Part shown: positions 35,317 to 47,300 of the stretch, piece after piece | How the letters are laid out: each line of letters begins with the position of its first letter | Numbering within the stretch: the first letter of the stretch is position 1 | NCBI GenBank assembly: GCA_023053685.1 | Contig: JALIGW010000058.1 | Coordinates: 1,700,637-1,764,636 of the forward strand | Direction: 5' to 3' | Length of the DNA: 64,000 bases | Origin: Diadophis punctatus similis | Lineage: Eukaryota; Chordata; Lepidosauria; Squamata; Dipsadidae | Translations under genes and position numbers: made by a program | Notes under the pieces: generated by a model | Seen by the model: the letters and a program-made list of their open reading frames with translations, nothing else | Databases searched by the model: none | What the model was told of the DNA's origin: nothing

Positions 35317-38300
35317 TTTTGCAGGCCGGCTGTCCTCTCAGAGGACTGGGAGATCTCAGGGTCTCCTAAAGCCACCACCAGCCAAGTTACACCTTCCAGT
35401 TTAGAGAATTAGATTTCCAGAGTGCCTAAAGTAAATGCAGAATAACCTGTCAGATGTTGGAATCCAATGGAGGTGGGAACCCATCCCCCCACCACCCTAT
35501 AGCTGCACCAGAACATCTGGCTTTCTTGAAGAACTTTCACCCGTGGCTTCCAAACCACCTGTAGAAACCACTGCAGCTAGTCTGAATAAAGTTACCGCTT
35601 TGAACATTAATTGGGGATGTGTTTATGGGGCTCTGGAACTCTGCTATCTCCCCCCCCCCCCACTTTTCTATGCAGGATCAGGCGGGAGAAAGCCGGATTG
35701 GCCATCCCAGACGCTTCTGGGCAGGGCTTCACCATCTGCTCAGCCTCACCATCTCATCCACGACCCAGAAGGTCAGGGATTCCGCTTTGTAGTAGACGTC
35801 GCCAGCTGTGTTGAAGAAGTAAGTGGAGATCCCAAACTGGACCATGCGGTCATGATCCACCGGAAAAGACATAGGAGGCGGCGGGAAAGGAGCAGGAGAA
35901 CGATGGGCGGTGGAGAAGAATTCACCCTGGTGGGAGGACATGAAAGAAGTTAGGAAGGCACGAAAAGAGGGCAGGGACCGGGCTACAGGAGGGGTGGAAT
36001 CTATCCAGCCGATTGGGCACCTTGCGAGATCCCATCGACCACAGAGAATCGTCCGTTGAGGACCAGAAGATGGGCTTCTTTGGCAGTGTCCCCAGCTTTG
36101 TGGGATATCTTCCCTGTAGAGATTCGGATTAGAAAGCCAGTTTGGTCTGGTGATTACCAGGCTAGAAATCAGGAGATGGTGAGTTCTAGTCCTGCCTTAG
36201 GCATAAAAGCTAGCTAGGAAACAATTCCCAGGAGACAGTGAGTTCTAGTCCCGTCTTAGGCAGAAAAGCTGGCTGGGTGACTTTGAAACAATTTCCAGGA
36301 GATGGTGAGTTCTAGTCCCGTCTTAGGCATGAAAGCTGGCTGGGTGACTTTGGGCCAAAGACCAGGAGATGGTAAGTTCTAGTCCTGCCTAGGCATAAAA
36401 GCTAGCTAGGAAACAATTCCCAGGAGACAGTGAGTTCTAGTCCCGTCTTAGGCAGAAAAGCTGGCTGGGTGACTTTGAAACAATTTCCAGGAGATGGTGA
36501 GTTCTAGTCCCGTCTTAGGCATGAAAGCTGGCTGGGTGACTTTGGGCCAAAGACCAGGAGATGGTAAGTTCTAGTCCTGCCTAGGCATAAAAGCTAGCTA
36601 GGAAACAATTCCCAGGAGACAGTGAGTTCTAGTCCCGTCTTAGGCAGAAAAGCTGGCTGGCTGACTTTGAAACAATTTCCAGGAGATGGTGAGTTCTAGT
36701 CCCGTCTTAGGCATGAAAGCTGGCTGGGTGACTTTGGGCCAAAGACCAGGAGATGATAAACTCACAGTCTCCTGGCAATTGGCTCAAAGTCACCAACCAG
36801 CTTTCATGCCTAATGTGGGACTAGAACTCCCAGCCTCCCAGTTTCTAGCTTGATGCTTTGACCATGACATCCAACTGGCTTTCTAAGAGGCAAAGTGCAG
36901 AATTCTCTTAACAGCAGCAGTGCGTGATCTGGGGTTGAACATGTCCTCTCCACCCACCTCAAAGTCAGGAACTTGGTTTCTCCTCGTTTTGAAATGAGAA
37001 GCAAAGAACTATAGGGTAACTCCTAAAATGGCAGCATCCTGTACTGGTAAAAAGAGGCCGAGACCCACAGATCACTGAGAAGTGGGAGGGAAGGAGGGGA
37101 AAATGACAGGCAAACTCTATCACCTGGGAGGCGTCCTTCTGCAGGCCCATTCTCCTGCAAGCTTTCTGCTGAAGCTAACTGTCACGCAGTGATTATTGCC
37201 TGTTATATGTATATGCAGGGAGCTGCATCCCTATCTAATATAATGGTTTATTCCTGAGCACGTGATTAATATGTTCCTAGTACGCATGTGTACATTCCTT
37301 TCTTTGATCAATCCTTCTGTTCCTAGCTTCTGTCGAAGCAAGACGTGCCTTTTATATCTGAGAGATGTAATTAATGAGAATTTATTGTTTTTGTACCGAA
37401 ATAAATATTTCTACTTAGAACTTTAAACTGCGGTTTCATTTCTAATGTCAGAATTCCAGGTAAGATCTATTTTCGCCTCTAGTGAGAATTATTCTCATCT
37501 GGGCTCAGGGCCAGGGTACCTTCGGGACCGCATCCTGCCGCATACCTCCCTACGACCGGTTAGATCCCACAGAGTTGGTCTCCTCCAGGTCCCATCGACC
37601 AAAAAATGCCGGTTGGCGGGGCCGAGGGGGAGAGCCTTCTCTGTGGGAGCTCCCTCCCTATGGAACCAATTCCCTCCAGATATTAGAACTATCCCCACCC
37701 TGCTGACCTTCTGTAAAGCAATAAAAACTTGGCTCTTCCGGCAGGCGGGGTGAAAGTGAGACTAATTAGATTACATTTGGGTCTCCCCCCTTGGTTTATG
37801 AATGTCAGATGTTTTTTAATTTTTATAATTTTTTAATTAGATGTTTTTATGTAATAATGATTTTATATGTTGTTAGCCGCCCAGAGTCCCTTGGGAGTTG
37901 GGCGGCATACAAATCTATTAAATTAAATTAAATTAAATTTTGACACTAACCTTGAGGTCCACGTCTACACAATCACTTGTCGCAACCGGCGGCCCAACCA
38001 GAGAATAATCGATATTCGATGTGTGGTCGATACTGGCGGTAACTGGGGGAAAAGACAACATAGGATGACATCAAGGAACTTGGTCCCTTCTGAAGGATAG
38101 TCTCAAGGATGATGGAGAACCATACAATCTTGGAATCCTAGGGCTGGAAGGGACTTTGGAGGTCTTCAAGTCCGGACCCCTGCCCAGAGTAGGAGACCCT
38201 ATACCAGTGATGGCGAACCTTTTTAGGTTCGCGTGCCAAAAAGGGTGTGTGTGCGCGCTGGCACGCGCTCGCATGCCCCTGCCCATTCCCTCCCCCCCAC

Positions 38301-41300
38301 GCATGCGCACAACACCCCCCCATGCTGCCCCCTGCGCATGCGCACACACCCCCACCCCCGCGCAAAGGCCTTACCAGAGCCTGGGACGGTAAAAAACGAC
38401 GAAACGGGCAAACCGGAAGTTCAGAAAAATGTACTTTCGGTTTGTCCGTTTCGTCGTTTTTTGCATTCCGGGGCTTCAGGGAGCTTCCCTGAACCCTCCG
38501 GAGTGCAAAAAACAGCTCACCGGCAAACCGGAAGTGCGTTTTTCCGCACTTCCGGTTTGCCGGTGGGCAACGCTTGCGTGCCCTCCGCTATGGCTCCGCG
38601 TGCCACCTGTGGCACACGTGCCATAGGTTCACCACCACTGCCCTATACCATTCCAGACAAATAGTTGTCCAATATCTTCTTGAAAACCTCCAGTGATGGA
38701 GGACCCACAACTTCTGGAGGCAAGCTGTTCTACTGATTAATTGTCAGGAAATTTCTCCTTAGTTCTAGGTTGCTTCTCTCCTTGATTAGTTTCCATCTGT
38801 TATTTCTTGTCGTGCCTTCAGGTGACCCCCCTCTTGTCTGTTGGAGCCCCCCAATATTGGAAGATTATCTTATTTATTGTTTATTTATTTATTGTTCAAA
38901 TTTATAAGCCGCCCAACTCCCAAGGGACTCTGGGCGGTGTACAGCAGAAAAATGAACAACCATTAAAACAACAATTAAAAAATTAAAATGCACATAAAAG
39001 TTAAAACAATTCTATCATTCATACACGGGGTGGCCACTTTAATACATTCTTGCTGGTCTCTATCCCCACGCCTGCCGGAAGAGCCATGTTTTGACGGCTT
39101 TACGGAAGGCCAACAAGGTGGGGATGGTCCGTATCTCTGGCGGTAGTTGGTTCCACAGAGTCGGAGCTGCCACAGAGAAGGCTCTCCCTTGTGGTCCCGC
39201 CAACCGACTTTGTTTGGCTGATGGGACCCGAAGAAGACCAACTCTGTGGGATCACCACCCACCCCTAGTCCTTCTCTTCATTAGACTAGACATATCTAGG
39301 TCCATCAATCGTTCATAGTTTGTCCACGGAGATTCTCAGTCATCCAGGTCATGGTTGTCCCAAAGGTGCGAAAGCTGAAGAAGCTTCTTGGATGAGAAGT
39401 GAAACGTCTTCAAAGAAGAAAAACCAGAAAGTCCAGTTGCCTCTTGAAAAAAAGTACCTTTGGGACATTCATAGTATGGTTTAGCCTCCAGACTCAGATG
39501 GCAGGACAAGAAGTAACAGATGGAAACTAATCAAGGAGAGAAGCAACCTGGAACTAAGGAGGAATTTCCCAACAGAGAGAACAATGAACCGGTGGAACTA
39601 CTTGCCTCCAGAAGTTGTGGGTTCTCCATCACTGGAGGTTTTTAAGAAGAGATTGGACAGCCATTTGTTCGGGATGGTATAGAGCAGGAGATTGGACCAG
39701 AAGACCTCCAAGGTCCCTTCCAACTCTGTTTTTCTATAATAAGGGATCCAATACTACGATGAAAGAGTGAGTAGAAGCTGTAGACCAGGTAGGCAGAAAC
39801 ATTGAGAAGCAAACAAAGCATGCTGGATTCCTTATATGATGGTCTTCTTCTTCTGAAGGAGAAACCTTCTGAGGTCCATCAGTGCTCCAGGGGTTTTGCT
39901 ATTACCTGGCAAAGACTGAAGATGGGTCTGCAGTTTGGAGTTAATGGAAGTTCTCACTATCTCACAGATCTGGAAAAAAAAAAGGACAAGAAGACAATCC
40001 TTAAGAGAGGAAAAGCAAAATAAAGCAATCACTAACCAGAAAAGATGGTAAATTAGGGCAGGATTGTCTCCAAGCCACCATTTCCTACCATGAAAGGTTG
40101 CTGGATGGGTCACTTTCTAAATTTGAAGGCCAACCCAAAGAAGGCATTTGTGTGCTACAACAGAGTTTTGCAAAGGCGTTCATAGCCTCAAAAATAGTCC
40201 TCAAAACTGGCCACTCAAACAATTCTAATGGGATAAAGCTAGATAAAAACATTGAGCTTGTTTTGGCAATAGAACCATGGGTGGGTTCCTCCCAGTTCGG
40301 ACCGGTTCACCCAAACCGGTAGCGACCTGCTGGTGACGTCACGATGATGTCACGGATCCGGTTCGGTAGGTGCCGGTCCGCGGGTGCAGCCATCTTTTTT
40401 TTTAAAAAAAAAATATTTTTATTTTTATTTATTTTTAATTTTTTTAAATTTATTTTTCTTCTGAGCATGCACAGAAGCCGAGTTTCCGGCACTGTGCATG
40501 CGGTCGCCATCTTGTTTTCGGCTTCCCCCCCCGGATTTTTCGGCACTGCGCATGCGCGCACCCATGAGGTGCTCCTACGTGGCATGGGAGGAAGCGAACC
40601 GGTAGCGAGGTAAGTTAGAACCCACCCCTGAATATAACCAAGGACCGTGTTTGAAAATCTGGCCTGAGTTCTGTTCGGTTGAGCAACTTGATTGCTCAAT
40701 GTCACAAGATCTGTACAAAGCACTTTTGGTTGCTGATCACTCCCTGAAGAGCTGTTAAGATAAAATAAATAAACCCATTGAAGGACTCCGTAAAACATAC
40801 GAAGAACGGCTGCAGGATTTAGGTTTGGCTAGACTAGTGAAAAGAAGGACTAGGGGAGATATGATAGCAGTCTTCCAATATTTGAAGGGCTGCCACAAAG
40901 AAGAGGGGGGTCAACCTATTCTGCAAAGCACCTGAAGGCAGGACAAGAAGCAACGGATGGAAACTCATCAAGGAGAGAAGCAACCTGGAATTAAGGAGAA
41001 ATTTCCTGACAGTGAGGACAATTGACCAGTGGAACAACTTTCAGAAGTTGTGGGTGCTCCAACACTGGAAGTTTTTAAGAAGAGACTGGACAGCCACTTC
41101 TCTGAAATGGTATATAGCCATGATGGCAAACCTATGGCACGCGTGTCACAGGTGGCACGAGGAGCAATATCTGCAGGCACGCAGGCCGTTGCCCTAGCTC
41201 ATTTCCAGCGCGCATACGCGCGCCGGTCAGCTAATTTTTGGCTGGGTCCACCCATGCCACCCATCCCTTCCCAGGAGTCTCCACGCAGCCCATTTTGGAT

Positions 41301-44300
41301 GCCAAGTAAGTACAGGGCTTGCGCGGAGGCTCTGGGAGGGCATTTTTGGCCTCCGGAGGGCCTCTCGGGGGGTGGGAGACACTGTTTTCACCCTCCCCAG
41401 GCTCCAAGAAAGCCTCTGGAGACTGGGGAGGACTAAAAACGGGCCTACTGGGCCCACCGGAAGTCGAGAAACAGGTCGTTTCCGGCCTCCGGAGGCTTCA
41501 GGGAGGCCTGCTAGGCCCTAAACGGAGCGCGGGGGGTTGTGCGCGCATTTGCAGGGGCGGGGCAGTGGGGTGGTCACACACACATGTGCGGGGTGCGGGC
41601 ATTGAATTATGGGTGTGGGCATACACTATCGCACGTGCACACTTTCGGCACCTGAGGAAAAAAAGGTTCGCCATCACTGGTATATAGGGTCTCCTGCCAG
41701 AGGAGGGGGCTGGAATAGAAGCCATCCAGGGTTCCATTCCATTCCATTCCATTCCATTCCATTCTATTCTATTCTATTCTATTCTACTCTATTCTACTCT
41801 ATTCTACTCTATTCTATTCTATTCTAAACATGTGCAGTCATAGAATCCTATGGCTGGAAGGGATCTAGTCCCCCCACCCTTGCCAAGGGAAGAGTCCTTT
41901 TCAAAAGTTTCCAAGAGTCTGATAACCATTTATCTAAAATGATATAGGGTCTCCTGCTTGAGCAGAGGGTTGGACTAGAAGACCTCCAAGGTCCCTTCCA
42001 ACTCTATTATTCTATTCAATGTTCTATGTCCTTATTCCATGCCAGACAAATGATTGTCCAATCTTTTCTTGAAGACCTCTAGTGATGGACCACCTACAAC
42101 TCCAGAAGGCAAGCCATTCCACTGATTAATGGTTCTCACTGTCAGGAAATTCCTCCTTAGTTCTAGGTTGCTTCTCTCCTTGATGAGTTTCCACCTGTTG
42201 CCTCTTGTTCTACCCTCAGGTGCTTTGGAGAATGGATTGACCCCCTCTTCTTTGGGGCTGCCCCTCAAATGCTGGAACTCTGCTATCGTGTCATCCCTAG
42301 TCCTTCTTTCATTAGGTTAAACATATCTAGTTTCCTTAGCCATTCATCATACTATCATCTTCATTGCTCTTCTCTGAACTCTTTCTAGGCCCTCAGCAAT
42401 TTTTTTTTGGTATTGTGGTGGCCAGAACTGGATGCAGTACTCCAAATGTGGTCTCAGTTGTGTGGTATAAAGCAGTACTATCATTTCTCGTGATCTTGAT
42501 GCATATGCACCAAAGACAAATTCCTTGTGTGTCCAATCACACTTGGCCAATAAAGAATTCTATTCTATTCTATTCTATAAAGAATTCTATTCTATTCTAT
42601 CCCTCTCTTGATCCAGTCCAGGACTATGTTGGCCTTTTTTGGGCAGCTGTAGCACACTGCTGGCTCATGCTCCAGCATTGGTCCATCAGGACCAGCAAGA
42701 TCCCTCTCACAGGTGCTACTGTTGAGCCAGGTGCACTTTTGAGTGGTGTTTTTGTGTGAACAGCTTCCAGTTTGGAAAGCTCAGCTGCTTTCTCATCCTT
42801 GCAAATCTCCTTTCCTAGAGGTCAAGCCTGGTGTTGGTGTGAAGGCCCAGGATCCAGAATCTTTACCTTGTCTTCCATGACTCTCTTGAAAGCTGATTCA
42901 ACCTTGCTCTCGAAGAGCTTATACAGCCACCTGCAAAAGCAAAGGCCACAGGTGAGGTTCATGGTCCATAGCTTGGTGAATTGACCCTCAAAAGCCTCCT
43001 TGCCTTCTTCAAGAGCTTAGAAGAATCTTTCCTGTTTCTCTTCCTCATCCTTGATTGTTTTTTTTAAACATCTGAAGGGGTTCTGTTGACATAGAAGACC
43101 CTATGGAGTTGAGGGGCACCTGATATTTCTAGAACAATGGAATCATGAGAGACAGCAATGCTGGACAAGATCACTTGAAGGTTATGCTTAATGTGGTGTT
43201 TGTTATGCGTCAAATGGACTTTTAAAAAACCTACAATGTGATCTCCCCAAGGGAATCTTCTCCATCCCTCTGCCGTCTTAATGGTTAACATTATTTACAC
43301 TATTTATAAGAGATGCCATCCGAGTAATACAAGCTGGTAGTAGTTGGACTTGGATTGCTGGTGAGATGTTTTGGTCTTTCTGTTTCCTTTTCGGCTTTTT
43401 GATTGGCTCTTTTGAATGGTATGTAAATGCTGCTAATCTCTATGTGCCTGTTGATGGTTGATTTGTCTGAGTGCCAGGCTTCCTGGAATTCAGCCATCAA
43501 CAGGCACATAGAGATAAACAACATCTACAGACCACTCAAATGAGGCAATGAGGAAAAGCAAAAAGGAAACCAAAAGACCAAAAGATCTCCTCACCAGCAA
43601 CACCCAGATAAGCAGAGAATTACGCCAAGATTAACACTAGACCAACAGTCTCTAATTAACACTAGTAGACAGTACCCCAATCAAGGAATGACTAACTTAG
43701 ACAAACAAGTCTATAGTGAACAACAGCCTAATCAAGAAACCATCAAGAACACTCACATTAACAGGGGAAGCCATTTGTCTAAGAGAGAATAAACCCCACT
43801 CACATCTACCACTGATGATGTTACCTAGTTGGGTAATGCAAAGTCTGCAAAAACCCCCACCAAACTCAGAGAGTTTATTTATTTATTTTATTTATTTATT
43901 TTATTTGGTAGTTTTTCTATGCCGCCCTACTCCCTCAGGACTCAGGGCGGCGTACAACATTTTATAAAAAACTCCAAACAAATCATTAAAAGACAGCTTA
44001 AAAAACTGTTAAAATATATATATATACACACACCATACAAACATGGGGGAGACATCAGATATAGAATCGTCTCAAACTCACCCCGCCTGCAGGAAGAGCC
44101 ATGTATTAATGGCTTTTCGGAAGGCCAGCAGGGTGGGGATGATTCGGATCTCTGGGGGAAGTTGGTTCCAGAGAGCAGGGGCCCCCACAGAGAAGGCCCT
44201 CCCCCTAGGCTTCGCCAGTCAGCATTGTTTGGCTGACGGGACCCGGAGGAGGCCAACTCTGTGGGCCCTAACCGGTCGAAGGGAAGTATGAGGCAGAATG

Positions 44301-47300
44301 CGGTCCCGGAGATAGCCTGGTCCTAAGCCATGTGGGGCTTTAAAGATGATGATCAGCACCTTGAATTGTACCCGGAGACCGATGGGCAGCCAATGCAGCT
44401 GGCGGAGTATAGGTGTCACGTGGGTGTACCTTGAAACACCCACCACAGCACGCGCAGCCGCATTTTGCACCAGTTGAAGTCTCCGAATACTCTTCAGGGG
44501 CTTCACATTTATCTTCCTCCTCCTCTTCCTCCTCCACTCCGCAAGCCCCACTCCCTTCTAGCACTGATGATGTTCCCTAGATAGGTAATGAAACATTTGG
44601 AAGAAAACAGCCAAACTCAGAGGACACCAAGGACCCCACATTTCAACCCTGAGCTACAAACATTCTCTTCTACTCTTAGACTTTGTCCCTCTTATCTTTG
44701 AGGAAAGTTATGGGATGAAAGTAACTGTCTACCGAGGCAGGAGAGGGACAGCTAAGAAGAGCAGCCTATTCTACGATAGCAATTTTAAGGTTGGCTTGAG
44801 AACAGGTGAAGGACACAACTGTCCAGCAGGGGAAAAAAACAGACTCCCCAGGCCCAAAAGTTTACATTTGAAAACTGGGTGGAGCCAACAGTTTTTGTAG
44901 ACCAATGATAGCGGAGAAGGGACCATAAAACAGACTCATTTTGCATGGTCTAGTGATGGTGTTGGAGCAGGACTGGAGAAACCTGGGTTCAAGTCCCCTC
45001 TCAACCCTAGAAAATAATTAGCTGATTTTGAGCATGTTTTTTCTGCCGTCTCTCAGGTTGTGCTTGTCAGAAAGATTTGGAAGGGGTTGGCGATGCATCA
45101 CCTTAAGTTCCCGAAGGAAAGGCAGACGTAGCACACAAACAGATAAACCACAGATCCATCACTGGAGGTTTTCAACAAGAGATGACAGCCATTTGTCCAG
45201 AATGGTATAGGTTCTTCTGCCATGAGCAAGGGGTTAGTCTAGAAGACCTCCAAGGTCCCTTCCAATCCTTTTATTCTATGTTCTTTTTTTATTTTTGTAT
45301 TTTAATCAACATAAGTGCTTAGTGAACATTGCATTGTCTGAGTTATTTTACTTATATAGTCCAATATTAATAATACTACTAATAACATTAATAATAATAC
45401 TAGTAACAATAATACTAATACTATTAATACTAATACTAATAATAGTATATTGTTTACTTATATATAATCATGATCTTTCATTATTTACTTGTACCTAGTA
45501 GTAATCTTTTGTCTTCTAATTTCAAAATGGATAGATTGATACTAAAAATAAAGGACAAGGAAGAAACAGAATATTTCTTAACATCGGACGTGTTTTACCT
45601 TTTATTTTATGTTCTATGTTCTCTAAATAATAACGTTTAACCCTTCTTGAGATCTTCCACTTCCTTGGGAAGAAGGATGATGCTATTGTGAGGGGTAGAT
45701 ATTCCTAAGAAGAACCCGCTATGAATATTAACAAAATCAACCTACTCCCATTTGCCAGAAATATCAATGTCGACATTGGATATGTGGGTGTTGCAATCCA
45801 AGGTGGTAACCGTTGGTCTCCCGGTGCCATCGCTCCCCAGCTTCAGGCCCACAGAGATGGAGATGCCATCAACCTTCAGTTGAAAGGAGTCATGGTCCTT
45901 CCTGGTAGGAGACACAATATAACAGAAGCATTCACAAAAATCTCAGTCTCTCGAGAGATGACGAAGCCACCAGCCTAGGGCTGGGCTGAAGCAGGTATTC
46001 CTACCACTCGGTTCCTCCTTGTGTCGCCTCCTACTGCTCAAACTGATAGTACCACTTTTGACAACAGGGTGTAACCTTCGAGGACTTCAACAGTCATATA
46101 AAGGCCAATATCTATTTATTTGTTAAATTGATATGCCACATGTCTCACTATCCAGAGTGACTATAGGAGGCTTACAATGGCAAAAAGCAGAAGCATGAAA
46201 GCATTAAAATTAACAGGAATTCAATAAAGTTAAAAAGCAAGGTGGGTTTTTGTCTCTCACTCAACCAACCAATACATCTAACTCATTCAGCTCACTCAAC
46301 CAACCAATCAACCATCATCCAACTCACTTAACCAACCAACCAACTCATTCAACTCAACCAACTAATAACTTATGCAACTCAACCCACCAACCAACTCATT
46401 GAACCCACTCTACTAAACAACTCATCCATCTTACTTAACCAACCAACCAACCAACTCATCCAATTCACCCACCCACCCACCCAACCACCCAACCAACCAA
46501 CTTATCCAACTGAACCAACCAACCATCTCATCCAACTCAACCAACCAACCTATTCATTCAATTCACTCAACCAACCAAAGCCTCCCACTAATATTGAATG
46601 AGCCCTCTGGAGAACTAAAGAACTACATCTCAAGATTTCTTCTGGACTTGGTCCCACCTGGAGAGGCAAGACCTTGATCATGTGATGACTTCACCCCATG
46701 CTGTGCATGAGGCTGATTTTCCAGATGTTGCAGAGGTTCAACTGGTAAATAATTAATTTGCCCAGTTACTTGGAAGGGGCATTGGGGAATCCCAAACTCA
46801 TAGAAGCTGTGTGGGAGTCTTTCTGAACTAACATAAAAAGTTTGTGTTCTGCTTTCATTTTAATAAAGGCAGATAAAATTGTTCTAAAGTGTGTAGATTC
46901 CTGATACCAGACAATGGCTTCCTGAGCTTCTGTTCTACACCACAGGGTTGTGAGGTCAATGTGATGTCCAAGAGGCCAGCCTTGGTGGCCCAAGAATGAA
47001 TTTTCTTCTTTTGAGATGGAGTTGCAATTATTTCTGCCATGAAACAAGAGGAATTAATGGCCTTCTAGCGCTTAGCCAATTTGAGAAGCAACTACGAAGA
47101 CATGGAAAGGTAAGGAGCAGTGAGACTCACAGCCAACGTTTCTTCAGCTCCCAACGGCCGGTGATTTCAGCCAAAGCATTGCTGACTGAGACCCTAAGGC
47201 CCTGGCCTGGCATGGACTCAATTGTTGAGTGGAACAGCTCGAACCTACGAATGTTCAGGCTACAACAAGGATAGAGAAGAGAAAAAGCGTTTGAGTTTTT

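Noticed and set aside
36000..36110. Extra BPI exon between exons 7 and 8
   Set aside because: A short open reading exists on the minus strand, but exons 7 and 8 already join in phase and nothing matches the family.
36130..36890. CRISPR-like array
   Set aside because: Units are contiguous tandem repeats without unique spacers, in a vertebrate genome.
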